Assembly (NCBI RefSeq): GCF_945859685.1
Contig: NC_079149.1
Location: 138,548,153-138,612,152 of the forward strand
Direction of reading: 5' to 3'
DNA from: Eupeodes corollae
Lineage: Eukaryota > Arthropoda > Insecta > Diptera > Syrphidae
DNA length: 64,000 bases
The notes below the pieces were generated by a model, which was not told where the DNA came from, made no database searches, and saw only the letters and a list, made by a program, of their open reading frames with translations. Positions 1-10,990 of this stretch are shown here, one piece after another (within the stretch, counting starts at the first letter, position 1; every line of letters begins with the position of its first letter). Both the position numbers and the translations under genes were made by a program.

Positions 1-3000
1 ATTCCTCATACTACGGTTTCAACAGTTTCGAATGTTTGCACACAAACATCTTCCCCTTTAACCGAAAACAGATCGATCGAATTATTATTCAAAATTTTTG
101 TAAAGTCTTAAAAAGATTTTGCTTAACTTGGCAAAATTTACAAAATTTACACCATCTCAATGTCAAAGTCAGCTATCCCTTTCCATCAATAATCCGCTTA
201 AAGTCTATTTAAACTTTCAATCAACCAAACATTGATAGCAACGAAATCTTTCCAACTAGGTAAGGCAGTGTATAGGTCTGGAAGTAAAGGGAGTATTTAC
301 GATACCGACAATGTTTCCGCTTCGAAAAAATAACCCCCAGCTATTTAACCCTCTCCTGCTTCCAACTCATGACAAACGTACTCCAAGGCATCTATCTATC
401 TATTTGGGTATCTGATGGTTTATATTAAGGAAAAACAATCATGTATAGAAACACAAAACAAAAATCGCGATACTTTCAGTTAGTTTAACAATTTTGAAGA
501 AGTAAGGAAATTTTTGTTCTTGTTATGTTCCATCTCTTCTTGGAAATGGTTTGCCAATACTTCCCAACCACAAGCACAACGCGTCCTCCCTTCACGTTAG
601 CATTCGCACTCAAACCCGCACCCACACCAGCACCGGCACCGGCACCGATTTTGCCTTGAGGTACTTCTCAACTTCCTGTTTTTGTTTTCGCCTTAATCGT
701 TCCGCGATTGAATGCACATTCTAAAGATTTTCTTCTCAACTTGTCTCAAATCTCAAAAGTTTCCTCAGGCATGGCAGTCAGGACGAAGTTCGGGAAGGAC
801 CCAAAAGACACCAAGCCACACCCCCTCAGCCGTCACATCGTTGTAGCTCATATAAACAGGAACAGGTACACAACAACCACACTAAGGATTTTATCGCATA
901 TGAATTAAAATTTTGATTAATGAGCGGAATTTATGATAGTTGTGTTGTGTACGCTGCTGTACGACGACGACGACGAGGACTCGGAAACTTTTCCAATAAA
1001 TTGCGTGTCCTGGAAGCGAATGACATTATTCTCATTTCTTACCATCTACGTCATTTTTTTCTTTTATATGATGGGAATGGCAGTACATCTGCTTATGGTT
1101 TTATACATTTAAAAAGACAGGTCCTTTATGAGTCTTGAAATATCTGCCATGGTGTTGTGCTGTATAATGTATGTATGTAGAGAGACGCATCTATTTTTAT
1201 GGTCACGTTCGATGTCGGAGTTTAGCAGAAGACATGAATGAAAAATTGAGATAAAAAAAGGTATTTTATGATGGGCTGGACAGGGCATGTGCATTGAAAC
1301 TAAGCTTCCCCGTGTTCACACGTCGCATAAGAAGATTTGGGTTATTTAATGACATCCACTCAAAGGGTTCAACTGATCCTTCGACATCTAAGAAATTAAA
1401 TTTTGAAAACATTATCATTTTGGCCCGATTCCATATTCCATCATTAATAAATAATCAGATGGCTTTTGCCAAATCCGTTTTAAACATTTTTCGAGAAACT
1501 AAACGAAAATGAGGATATTCGACTGCTTACCTTCAATTTTCATGATGTCTACCCCACGCAACCTTTGTGGGAAACCACCATAACCAGGACCACGACCAGG
1601 ACAGTTCTCCGAAGCCGGGTCATGTTTCGTTATAACATATATCGGAGCCAGAATAAGATGAATTATTTGCTAATATTTGAGAGGTTGTCTGCCCTCTGTT
1701 GGCTATCACAAAGGGAAAGGGATGAATGGGTAGGGTATAGACCCAGGAAAAGTGAAAAAGAAAATAAGTGAGGAGCGACCGCTCGTTCCAGACATTTGGC
1801 TACATATTCAATATCTATGGCCATTTTATCTTTGGGGCTGGGAAAATATGGGATACAATCAACTATTTTTGTTTCTAAATATATACATAAATATACGAGT
1901 CGAGTATGTGTGTGTTTCAGTTTGAGTGTGTGGATAGGTCGTTTCAAAAGAAAGTCCTTGATTAGCCAAAGGCTATGGCATCAATATTTAATTCTGAATG
2001 GGTTGACCTTTTTTCATAAATGCTTTAAGCAAACTAGATATTATACTTTATGGTCCTTTTTCAATGCAGATCTCATTCTCATATATCTATACAGGATGTC
2101 CTTGCCATATAGCTTCGTAGGTTCGAGCTCCTAGGTCCCATAAGAAGCCTGTCCCTGTACAATTTGTTTAGACTTTATTTATTTTATAAATGAAAAACAG
2201 AAGAAAGCTTATGGTTTGGGTAGTTGTGATGATGGTTTCTGTATGCTCGTACCTTTACCTTTTTCTTTTTTTTAATTATGCTCTAAATGAAAACCCTTTG
2301 ATTCAATGCGGTTGATAATACGTATTTATTTTTTCCTAATTAATTTCATATTTCGTGGTCACCAAAGGGTAGAAATCAATGATCCGCTTTTTTGTGGAAC
2401 GACGGTTCTTTCTAGGCAAAAGGGTTTTATATTCAAATGAACAAACCTAAGCCAACTTCAAAGAAGGGGGGCTCGTATAAGCCTTCAGAAGATTATTAAA
2501 ATTCAACTTCACAGGAATTCGTCATCTGATGCGATAAGCTGAGTTTTCATATTTACTGTTTTAGGCAGAAACTTTAAATAAGTCTGTATGTACCTATACT
2601 TCAAAAAGACTTTGGTTTTGGCCATCTTTCCTTTTAATGAGGTTTATGCTACATCATTATATTTTCCCTTAACCACTGTTCATTCTCCTTTCGCCCGTTT
2701 TGTGGTTTGGAAAAATATGATTATGTCTTGCCTTAATTGGAGGCACTATGCTCTCGATGTAGATCCTATGAACGGTCTCCTGACTGAATATATTGTAATA
2801 TAAACAGATTTGATTCATTCGATCAACTATATTTTTCCAAAAAATGCGAATTGATAAGCGTTTGCAGCAAATTTTTGAAAATATTCAAGTTTTTTTCAAA
2901 TATCGGGTGTAGTTTTAAGCCCTTAAGAGCTTTATTTAATAAAACAAAGCAGACTTATTATTTGAATGAATAAGTTTTCCGTCTTTTTGGAACCAATCGC

Positions 3001-3478
3001 GAGCTTTTCATGATTAATTATTGTAACAAATTGAGCCAGCACTCGCCCTTGATCTTAGCGAAAGCACCTTCTGCATTTCGAAAGAAATAAGGACCGATGA
3101 TGAAGCAAGCGGTTTTAAGGACTGTTTTTGCAATTTTGTTTTATATGGAAACACAAAAACATGAAAAGAGCTTCATCTTCTACGGAGCAGTGAAAGCTTT
3201 CATTGATTATTATCATTGAAAATTTTGAATGTCAAATTTCTAAAGTTTGGTGTCAAAATGAAGTTTATTTTTTACTAGAAGTAGAGAGTCTAGAACTTTT
3301 TCTTGTGTTCAATTTTAGTTTTTCAATGATGCCATTGCACTCAATTAACAGCTGATTGTTAAATTTTCGGAACAAAATCCCACCTGTAAATTTAACTTTC
3401 AATGATTAACTCTAATCCCAAAAGGAAATTTTGTGTTCAATGACAGACATTTTCAATTAAAGCTATAACCAACTTGTC
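1..3478. other. AT-rich non-coding sequence
   Basis: I see no gene or recognisable mobile element here. Open frames are short, overlap on both strands and match no family I know. There is a small GCACCG/CACC-rich patch near 613-652. The stretch could be intron or intergenic DNA. Confidence 0.6.
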
Positions 3479-3511
3479 AAAAACATTCTAACACATGCTT
3501 AGAATGTTTTT
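3479..3511. repeat. 13-bp perfect hairpin
   Basis: AAAAACATTCTAA (3479-3491) and TTAGAATGTTTTT (3499-3511) are perfect reverse complements around the 7-nt loop CACATGC. More Ts follow, so the transcript would be a stem-loop plus U-run. It may be the core of an old MITE, since the flanks contain several TTGACA/TGTCAA motifs in both orientations. No function is assigned. Confidence 0.6.
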
Positions 3512-4306
3512 TTTAGCTCACTGTAAAATAGACGAAGTGCTCTAAATAATTCAAAGTAAATGTACACAGTTGGGAACAGATGATCTAGGTTAAAACGATT
3601 CATGATGATTTGAAAAACTAAACAGAAATTGTCAACACAACTGTCAAACAATTGACAACAACCATGTACATTCTTCAAGCAGCTTAGACAAAACCCTACG
3701 AACCTTACTGAACATGAATAAGAAGCTTAAAACTTGCGAAAAGACTGTGGAAGTAAGAAGCATTTCGAATTAAAATTTGGTTTTATAAGACAACTTGGGC
3801 TTACATTAAATTTCGGATTTAAAAAGTAGGGCTTAGGTAAAACATTTCGGTACAATGATTTCTAATATATCTATGCTATTTTAACCTAGGCACGCGTATT
3901 TATGCTTCAATACATATTCTCTTTCCCGAAGGATTTTTTTTTTTTTTTTTTCTCACTTATGATCCTGATAAGTACACAATCAGTGTATTGACGCCTCTTG
4001 GCACATCGGACCACAGTGTCATATCGGCTAATTTCTCGTGTCAAACAAATCCAGTTAAAGAAAGAACTCCAAAGAAAACCGATTGGCAGTACAAGAAAGC
4101 CAACTGGGACGGTCTCAATAATTTCTTCAGGATCTTTAACTGGTCACTATGCTTCCTCGGTAGCGACGTACTCCAGTGCAGATATAATTTCTAGTATGAT
4201 TCATCTGGGAATGGAAACGTTTATCCCGAATAGGGTTAAAAGTATTAAACCCAAGGTTAAATCATAGTTCGATTCAAGCTGCAAAGAGGTTATCAAAGAG
4301 AAAGAT

Positions 4307-5701
4307 GTGAGCTTCCGGTGTTTTAAAGCCAATCCAACTGAGGAAAACCGGAAAAAGTTTATGCAACCCAGGAAGGCCTTCAACGCCTATATTCGAAGGA
4401 CCAAATTTTCACATGACCAAAAATTACGGCTAAAAATACTGCAATGTCCTAAAGGCAGTAAGAATTTTTGGTCATTTGTAAAAAACATGAGGAATTCTTC
4501 CTCTTTTTCGGTTCCTACGCTTGTTGTCAATGACACTCCTTTAGTTAGCTCCATTGAAAAAGCCAACTTATTTGCAAGGCATTTCTCCGAAAATTCCACC
4601 TTACCAGATAATGTCATGACTCCCCCAGTTCTTGAACGCGTAAATGATTCTATGGGACCAATCTTTTTTCGTACTCCAACTGTGGCGAGAGTTCTAAAAG
4701 ATCTCAAAATTCATAAATCCGCTGGCACAGATGGTATCCCCGCTATTATTCTGAAGAGTTGTTCTTCCACGCTAGCAAAATCACTGAGTAAGCTTTTCCA
4801 TCTATCCTATTCTTCTGGGCTCGTTTCGAGTAGTTGAAAAACTGCATTTGCTCAGCCAATCCCAAAAAAAGGCAAATCTTCTTCTCCCACAAATTACCGA
4901 CCGATAGCACTAACGTCCCTTCGTTCTAAAGTAATGGAAACGCTGATTAATTATCAGCTTAAGAAATATCTTGAGGAACGGAAGCAACTAAATGACCGGC
5001 AATACGGCTTTCGTAGCAATAGGTCTACTGGTGATCTCATGGTCCATCTCACCGAACAGTGGAGCAAATCTTTACATCGTTTTCTAGAAAGTAAGATTAT
5101 TGCACTTGATATTTCAAAGGCATTTGATAAAGTCTGGCATCTTGCTCTCTTATCGGAAATGTGTCTTTTTGGTATCGACGAATCTCTTCTTCGTTGGATT
5201 AGAAATTTTCTTTCGAACCGTTCAACACAAGTTGTATTAGATCGTTTAAAGTATGAAACTCATAAAATAAATGGTGGTGTGCCCCAGGGCTCCGTTTTGT
5301 CTCCGACCCTCTTCCTCACTTTTATAAATGTTCTCCTGTCTGCTACTTCTAATCCAATACATTGTTTCCCTGACGATAGCACTCTTAGCTTTTCATATTC
5401 GTTTCCAGACTCACAACCCTCTTCTTCGGATGTAGAACTGCAACGGCAAAATATGATTAGCCCGTTAAATTCCGACCTACACAGCATTGTACAATGGGGA
5501 ATAAAAAATCGTGTGGAATTTAATGCTTCGAAAACGCAATGCTGTCTTGCATCGTTAAAGCGAGATAAACCCTGTTTGCCACTATGTATGAGTGACACTT
5601 CCATCAACGGAACGGAAAATCTTGACATCCTCGGAATGTGCATCAGCAACCACCTTTTGTGGAGCGATCATATACGCGATGCTGCCAAAAATGCCGCATG
5701 A
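4307..5701 (+). pseudogene. Reverse transcriptase of LINE A1 (broken)
   Basis: Two open segments, 4307-4837 and 4934-5701, are separated by a TGA at 4835-4837 within otherwise continuous homology (the sequence continues as WKTAFAQPIPKKGK, then NYRPIALTS). Visible RT motifs in order are SAGTDGIPA (near 4720), the QYGFRSNRST motif (near 5000), DISKAFDKVWH (near 5110), GVPQGSVLSPTLF (near 5275) and the catalytic box as CFPDDSTLSFSY (near 5365). In the related copy at 61403-63291 the catalytic box reads YFADD, so here the alanine before DD has become proline. Reading continues to 5701, where a stop lies just before the family B insertion. The product would have been a LINE ORF2 RT that primes on nicked target DNA. 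This copy cannot make it. Confidence 0.85.
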
Positions 5702-5718
5702 TATCTAGGTTTTTTGAG

Positions 5719-6144
5719 GTTAGGTTAGGGTTAGGTTATAGTGGCTGTCCAAGATGGAACGGACACACTTAGACCAGTTTAATGGCCCATTGTGATACCA
5801 CATGAATCTTGAGGCTTCCTCCTAAGCTCAATGGAACCAGTTAGAGTCTCTTACGAAACGTGAGAGGCTGATTATCCCGATATGATTTAGATCGTTTAGA
5901 TCGTTAAAGAAGAATTCTCCTAGGTAATTCTTGCGTTTTCGAGCTAGAGCAGGGCATGTGCAGAGAAGATGAAGAACCGTTTCTTCCTCTTCCTCGTCCA
6001 TACAGCTTCTGCAAAAGTCATTTGAGAATACGCCTCGTCTCATGGCGTGCTTTCCTATTAGACAGTGTCCGGTTATGACACCTATTATCGAGCTTATATG
6101 CGATCTGCTTAGAGAGAGCAAGCACCTTGAACGTTTTAAATCCA
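5719..6144 (-). mobile_element. LINE family B, copy B1 (LOA/I/R1-like), inserted in A1
   Basis: A 426-bp 5'-truncated insertion in LINE A1, flanked by the perfect 12-bp target-site duplication AGGTTTTTTGAG (5707-5718 and 6145-6156). The uninterrupted sequence is visible in family A copy A5, which confirms this as an insertion. It carries only the C-terminal part of the ORF plus the 3' UTR. The UTR ends, on the minus strand, in a tail of CCTAA/CTAACC units (plus strand GGTTAGG repeats at 5718-5737). The last roughly 120 bp match copy B2 at 23500-23640 closely, including the tail, so the tail belongs to the element. Target-primed reverse transcription explains both the truncation and the duplication. 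Confidence 0.85.
5828..6144 (-). pseudogene. C-terminal zinc-finger segment of LINE B1 ORF2
   Basis: The open frame enters from the 5' truncation point and stops at 5828, giving roughly 105 element-derived residues. It contains GVITGHCLIGKHAMRR and then a zinc-finger-like C-X2-C-X10-H-X4-C signature (CRSC...HLLCTC), followed by PALARKR. This arrangement is typical of the region after RNase H in LINEs of the I/LOA/R1 group, which supports the family placement. The upstream frame (6145-6241) belongs to LINE A1 read in antisense and is not part of this protein. A fragment only; no activity is expected. Confidence 0.75.
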
Positions 6145-6156
6145 AGGTTTTTTGAG

Positions 6157-6586
6157 ACGTTGCAAGAAATTTGTCTCTCCGTCTGATCTGGCTACAATCT
6201 ACAAAACCTATATACGTCCGAAAATTGAATATAACTCTCATCTCTGGGCTGGTGCTCCAGTAACATATTTAAGCCTCTTGGACAGTATTCAAAAAAGAGC
6301 TTTTAAAATGATTGGTGACATTAACATCATCAACTCGTTTACATCACTCGAACATCGACACAAGGTTTCTTGCCTCACCCTTTTTTTGCCGTTATTTTAA
6401 TGGACTATGCTCTAGTGAAATAACCAGGTGCATACCTTCCCTTAAACAATTTAACCGTAATACCCGGGGTTCTAGGAATGCCCATCAGTTTACCCTTGAG
6501 CCCAACTTCGGCCGTACTATGAAGTACAGAGATTCTTTTTTTAGACATACTACGCGAATGTGGAATGCCTTGCCACGCTCTATCTT
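6157..6586 (+). pseudogene. 3' part of LINE A1 ORF2 after the family B insertion
   Basis: This continues LINE A1 beyond the insertion: LRRCKKFVSPSDLATIYKTYIRPKIEYNSHLWAG, then SLLDSIQKRAFKMIGDINI. It then shifts frame near 6385 within the run of Ts (CLTLF..CRYFNGLCSSE) and continues to RTTRMWNALPRSI-like residues at the assembly gap. This is the conserved region downstream of the RT catalytic core in CR1/Jockey-type elements. The frame shift near the poly-T adds to the damage seen upstream. Confidence 0.75.
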
Positions 6587-6786
6587 NNNNNNNNNNNNNN
6601 NNNNNNNNNNNNNNNNNNNNNNNNNNNNNNNNNNNNNNNNNNNNNNNNNNNNNNNNNNNNNNNNNNNNNNNNNNNNNNNNNNNNNNNNNNNNNNNNNNNN
6701 NNNNNNNNNNNNNNNNNNNNNNNNNNNNNNNNNNNNNNNNNNNNNNNNNNNNNNNNNNNNNNNNNNNNNNNNNNNNNNNNNNNNNN
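6587..6786. other. Assembly gap (200 N)
   Basis: Exactly 200 undetermined bases. The round number indicates a scaffold gap placeholder, so the true distance is unknown. Both flanks are family A LINE sequence, so the gap probably reflects collapsed or unresolved copies of the repeat. The order and distance of copies A1 and A2 should not be trusted. Confidence 0.95.
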
Positions 6787-7585
6787 GAACAGATCTTTAC
6801 ATTGTTTTGGAGAAAGTAAGATTATTGCACTTGATATTTTAAAGGCATTTGATAAAGTCTGGCATCTTGCTCTCTTATCGGAAATGCGTCTTTTTGGTAT
6901 CGAAGAATCTCTTCTTCGTTGGATTAGAAATTTTCTTTCGAACCGTTCAATACAAGTTGTATAAGATGGTTTCAAGTATGAAACTCATAAAATAAATGAT
7001 CTCCTGTCTGCTACTTCTAATCCAAGACATTGTTTCGCTGACGATAGCACTCTTAGCTTTTCATATTCGTTTCCAGACTCACACCCCTCTTCTTCGGATG
7101 TAGAACTGCAACGGCAAAATATGATTAGCCCATTAAATTCCGACCTACACAGCATTGTACAGTGGGGAATAAAAAACTTATTTAAGCCTCTTGGACAGTA
7201 TTCAAAAAACTCGAACATCGGCGCAAGGTTTCTTGCCTCGCCCTTTTTTCCGTTATTTTAACGGACTCTAGTGAAATAACCAGTTGCATTCCTTCCCTTA
7301 AATAATTTAACCGTAATACCCGCGCTTCTAGGAATGCCCATCAGTGTACTCATGAGCCAAACTTCGGCCGTACTATAAAGTACAGAGATTCTTTTTTTAA
7401 CCATACTACACGAATGTGGAACGCCTTGCCACGCTCTATCTTTCCTGTCATTGCAATGTTCAGAAATTTAAAACCAATGTACACCGACACCTCCTATCCA
7501 ACCCTTCCATCTTTTCCTAATGCTCATACTGTGTCTTTGGCATAGTAAAGGTATAAAAACCCTTTTAGTGTTTGCTTATTATAAA
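6787..7585 (+). mobile_element. LINE family A, copy A2, with internal deletions
   Basis: The copy starts inside the RT (SLHCFGESKIIALDI, near 6790-6835) and ends in the family's 3' terminus, AACCCTTTTAGTGTTTGCTT near 7558-7577. Relative to A1 it has at least three internal deletions. One removes GVPQGSVLSPTLF and neighbours (join near 6998). One removes everything from the RT after WGIKN to the end region (join near 7178). One lies near 7208. The joins fall at short microhomologies such as ATAAATG. The catalytic box survives as CFADDSTLSFSY near 7027. The frame is broken many times. The 3' UTR with GTGTCTTTGGCATAGTAAAGG is shared with copies A3 and A5. Confidence 0.8.
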
Positions 7586-7689
7586 TTATACCTTTTTCAT
7601 TTAAATTCGCGATATTTAAGTATCTAAATTGAAAATCAATTAAGTGGATGCTACTAAAATCTTAAACAGGTAAAAAATCCCTAAAGTTC

Positions 7690-8521
7690 CATCAGCTCTA
7701 CAACGCCTTGAAATTTGCCAAGGACCTCGGTCACAACCCAGCTCTCAACAAAACAACCATCGAAAAACACCCGCCATGGCTTTTGTCTCCTGCCTCAATT
7801 AACACCAACCTGTCCAAATTCAAGAAAGATGACACGCGAAGGGAAATCTATCTTCAGATCCACGAAATGATTTACACCTTCCAGGAAAGCAATTGAGATA
7901 TCTTTTTCACGGACGGCTCAAAAACTGATGATAATGCAGGATATGCTGTAGTCAACTCTAATGGTTCTTTTATATTTGCTGAACGGGTCTCATATTATTT
8001 CTCAATCTTCTCCGTCGAAGCACTGGCTTCAAAATGTTCTAAGACTAAGAATTGGACACACTATAAGCTGACCAATAGTTACCTACTCAACAAGGACCCT
8101 CCACTGACATGCCATTTTTGCCAGTTGGGCCCTATTTTAACCATAAAACATTTAACAGTAGATTGTAATTATGTCAAGAAAGTATCGAATGAATTATTTA
8201 ACAAAGATTTTTGTACTCTTCTTACAGTTCCCTCCGAACAAAACGTAAAAAACGTATACAAACTTTTAAAAAGATTAGAACTTGAGAATAGTTTATAACA
8301 ATAAGAAACCTCGTCTCAGTTCCAGGGCGCTCGAGAGACCTCCTAATTTTATAAGGCCCTCTCTCGACCATCCCGAAAACTGAGTTTTATTTATATCATT
8401 ATTTGTATCAGTTTATTACTTTAAATGCCTTCAGCCTTAAGCCCTGGTAGCTCTAGTGCTGTTTTAAAATTATACTGTACATTTATGTAGAGTTTAATAA
8501 ATTGTATTAATAATAATAATT
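7690..8521 (+). mobile_element. LINE family C (I-like), RNase H and C-terminus, TAA tail
   Basis: A 5'-truncated non-LTR element. The coding remnant includes an RNase H start (DIFFTDGSKTDDNAGYAVVN, near 7898-7957), in which the first acidic residue and the DGSK box are visible, and a distal glutamate in SVEALAS. An internal deletion follows, then RLRIGHT (near 8039), a frameshift, and a zinc-finger-like CHFC...KHLTVDC segment (near 8110-8170), stopping at 8298. The 3' UTR ends in AATAAATTGTATTAATAATAATAAT. A (TAA)n tail is the hallmark of I-clade elements. RNase H plus the TAA tail makes I clade the best call, though a related RNase H-bearing clade cannot be excluded. Confidence 0.75.
7708..8298 (+). 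pseudogene. ORF2 remnant (RNase H to C-terminus) of the I-like LINE
   Basis: Open from 7708 to a stop at 7894-7896, then the next frame carries the RNase H start. The RNase H is cut by a deletion after SVEALAS (near 8030). The later Asp of the catalytic set is missing, so no nuclease could form. The C-terminal part reads through LTNSYLLNKDPPLTCHFCQLG to a natural-looking stop at 8296-8298. RNase H in these elements removes the RNA template strand during target-primed reverse transcription. Confidence 0.7.
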
Positions 8522-10730
8522 TAGTGGACCTGTTAAGTTTCAAAAGTCATATCAATGAAGTCCTGCAGGCTATGATAATTTTTTTTGTTGTCATAAAATG
8601 TCCTTTTTTAAGCTTAAATTTGTATTGAAAAGTTTTGTTTGGAAGCTGCTTATATACAAAATATTAAAACAAATAAAATTGTATAATTCCGTACTAACTT
8701 ATTAATGTTTGCCACATTTACAATAGGCAAATATCAACATAAACTCAGTTCAAAAACAAATAAGCGATTTATGACTTCAAATGCAGGCGTAACCGAAGCT
8801 GAATTGATTTGCCAATATATGTAGGTACTTCCCTCGTACCTGCAGTGTTCCTATTGAATGTTGCACATACTCGTAGATTTGTTGAACTATGAGGGGAGGA
8901 CAATACCTAGGTGAACCTACAATTACAGTCCATACAGTGTAGTCGAAAGTATATATCTACTTAAAAAACTAATTAAAATAATAAAACAAACATCCATAAA
9001 AAACAGCCAATTTCATAATTTTCCACTCAAAAATTCATTGAAATCTCTTGTAAATATGATAATTTTGTGCGCCTCATCCTGATGCATAATTAAGTACAAT
9101 TTATCAACAAACAAACTCGGTGCAGCTTTAATGCAAAACTATTAAAACAAACAAAAATAAATATATTTTACATAAAAACTAATTTGTTGTGTTTCATTTT
9201 TTTTTGTTGCAAATTTTTTCCATATACAATCATAGTTGCACCGCCGCCGCCGGCCGCCGGATGTGGGTTATGTGGCATCGGCCATAAGCAAAGCATCAAG
9301 CTCAAGTGGGCTTAAGTGAGCACTCTGATGCAAGCATCAAGCTTTGTCCATCGTCCATTCGACCCACTTGAGCATAAATTGAATTAAAAATAATGTCCGA
9401 GGAGAATTTAAAAGCGTTTTTAAATTAATTTGCATTTATAAGCGGTTGTTAATTATTTCCAGATCCGAAAATTATCCTTTAAACAGAATGATGGTGACGT
9501 TGACGCAGATGGAGAAAGAACACACAACTGACAACTAACGACCGGAGCGGTGGCGGAAGTGACATTGGCATGGGTGGACGGACAAGCATGTTAAACGTTT
9601 GATAAACGCTAGTTTTCTACCAGTTGGTCGTCAGGGCTTGATGCTTTTTGAGCAAAATATAATATGGTACATTTTTCTGTTAACAAAACTTGCCAACCGA
9701 CTATAAAGCAACCGGATGCGCCGTCGTTTGCCCTCCGCGCACCCTCCACCGTGGAACGATGCACTCATTATAAAGCAAGGAACCATTTTTTCTTTTTTTC
9801 TGCCTTTATTCATATTTGTACTCTAGGGGATGATGATGGTTCCCTCCTGTACAAGGATGACAGTTCATTACAATCTACGCTTGGTTAAATCTGGTTAAAC
9901 TGATTTATTTGATGATGATTGAAAAACAGCAGTTGTCGAAGGATATCGCACTGAGCACTGAGGACTGCACCACAGCAGCAATGCTCCAAATCATCCAACA
10001 AACACTCACCTCACACCACACTCAAACATATTAAACAAGTTAAAAACCTCTGCGGAATAATAAGGTCTTTCGTTAATGAGGTTTTCCCACAGAGCATTAA
10101 AAAATATAAAATGATAAAAATGAAAAATAAAACTTTGCAAATGAAGGCTTTTTTGCATGAGGTTGCAAAAATGATATTCGATTTATTTGCTTGCTGCAGA
10201 GCTACAGAACGGAACTAACTACGGTAAAGCATGAAGCTTTAAAAACTATTGATTTTCTGATGGTTTTTTAAATAAGATAGATGCTTCTACAAGTTGCATT
10301 AAGGCGATACTTTTTTTCGAAATCCTTTGAATAATCCCATAAGAATTTTACTTTGCTTCATACTTTTGCTGATTATGATTCAAATGCACATACTGAAGCT
10401 TAAGAGGCCTTATCCCTAAAGATTTGATGATGGTTTTAAATTTCCTGAAAATATTTGTGTGTAACAATAATTGAGACGGTTTATGAAAGAACCATTGATG
10501 ATCTTCAAAATTATGAAGTTTTATTTTTTTAAATCAAATCAAATCACGGAAGATTGTAGGGTGTTTTTTTTTAGCTGCATTTAAAGCTTCTATGGTTGTT
10601 GTCTATAATTTGACAGTTGAGAATGTCAAAGTGTGTAATTACAAATCGCTTAGAACCAGAAGAAGTCTTTCAAATTTTTCAGATTTAGTTGGAAAAACAA
10701 TGTATCAACTAAGTTCATAGAGAACTTCAT
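8522..10730. other. AT-rich non-coding sequence with small repeats
   Basis: No gene seen. It holds a CCG-rich run (about 9240-9260), the inverted repeat GCTCAAGTGGG/CCCACTTGAGC (9300-9310 and 9363-9373), and two direct copies of GCATCAAGCT between them. The remainder is AT-rich with scattered stops in all frames. Confidence 0.6.
9300..9373. repeat. 11-bp perfect inverted repeat
   Basis: GCTCAAGTGGG at 9300-9310 pairs perfectly with CCCACTTGAGC at 9363-9373. The 52 bp between contain a repeated AAGCATCAAGC motif. It lies beside a CCG-rich run in an otherwise AT-rich region. It may be a regulatory or structural relic. No family is recognised. Confidence 0.5.
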
Positions 10731-10990
10731 TCACTTTACGGTGTTTAGTGATGAAGCTTATTTCTGGTTGAATGGTTTAATGGTTTAATGGTCAAGGAGC
10801 AAAATTGCAGTATATGAAGAGAGAAAACCTCAAGCAATAACGAATCACAATTACATTCATTAAAATCTACTGTTTAATGTGGTTTACTCACTAGCACAAT
10901 CATCGGCCCTATTTCTTAAAAATGGCAAAGGCCAAGTTATTGGGTTTTTGAATAAAATCAAGCTTAAGTTTAGGCTTGAATTTTCAAATT
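10731..10990 (+). pseudogene. Tc1/mariner-like transposase fragment (decayed)
   Basis: The conceptual translation shows HFTVFSDEAYFWLNG (from about 10733), matching the FSDEAHF-x-LNG block around the second catalytic Asp of Tc1/mariner (IS630-type) transposases common in insects. Downstream, in shifted frames, are VKEQNCSI-, EENPQ- and PYFLKNGKGQ-like pieces, corresponding to the KQN...WGEENP...GPYFF region. Several stops and frameshifts are present and I could not find ends or terminal inverted repeats. It would have been a DDE transposase cutting at TA dinucleotides. This is a small, dead fragment. Confidence 0.55.

Larger units (their letters stand above)
3952..6586 (+). mobile_element. 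LINE family A, copy A1 (CR1/Jockey-like), 5'-truncated and interrupted
   Basis: This is a 5'-truncated non-LTR retrotransposon. It starts just after a run of 18 T (3934-3951). The first recognisable peptide is the end of the AP-endonuclease domain (GTSDHSVI, about 4000-4030, the conserved SDH motif). The reverse transcriptase follows, then the conserved C-terminal region (YIRPKIEYNSHLWAG near 6205 to WNALPRS near 6560). The copy runs into an assembly gap at 6587, so its 3' end is not seen. A family B element (5719-6144) is inserted into it. Stop codons and frameshifts show it is dead. Four other copies of the family are in the window. The exact clade (CR1, Jockey or related) cannot be fixed by eye. 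Confidence 0.85.

Noticed and set aside
3934..3951. T18 run as a minus-strand poly(A) tail of an element
   Set aside because: It abuts the 5' truncation of plus-strand LINE A1, and no minus-strand element precedes it that I can identify.
5716..5740. TTAGG repeats as an interstitial telomere
   Set aside because: The same tail follows the same 3' UTR in copy B2, so it belongs to the LINE.
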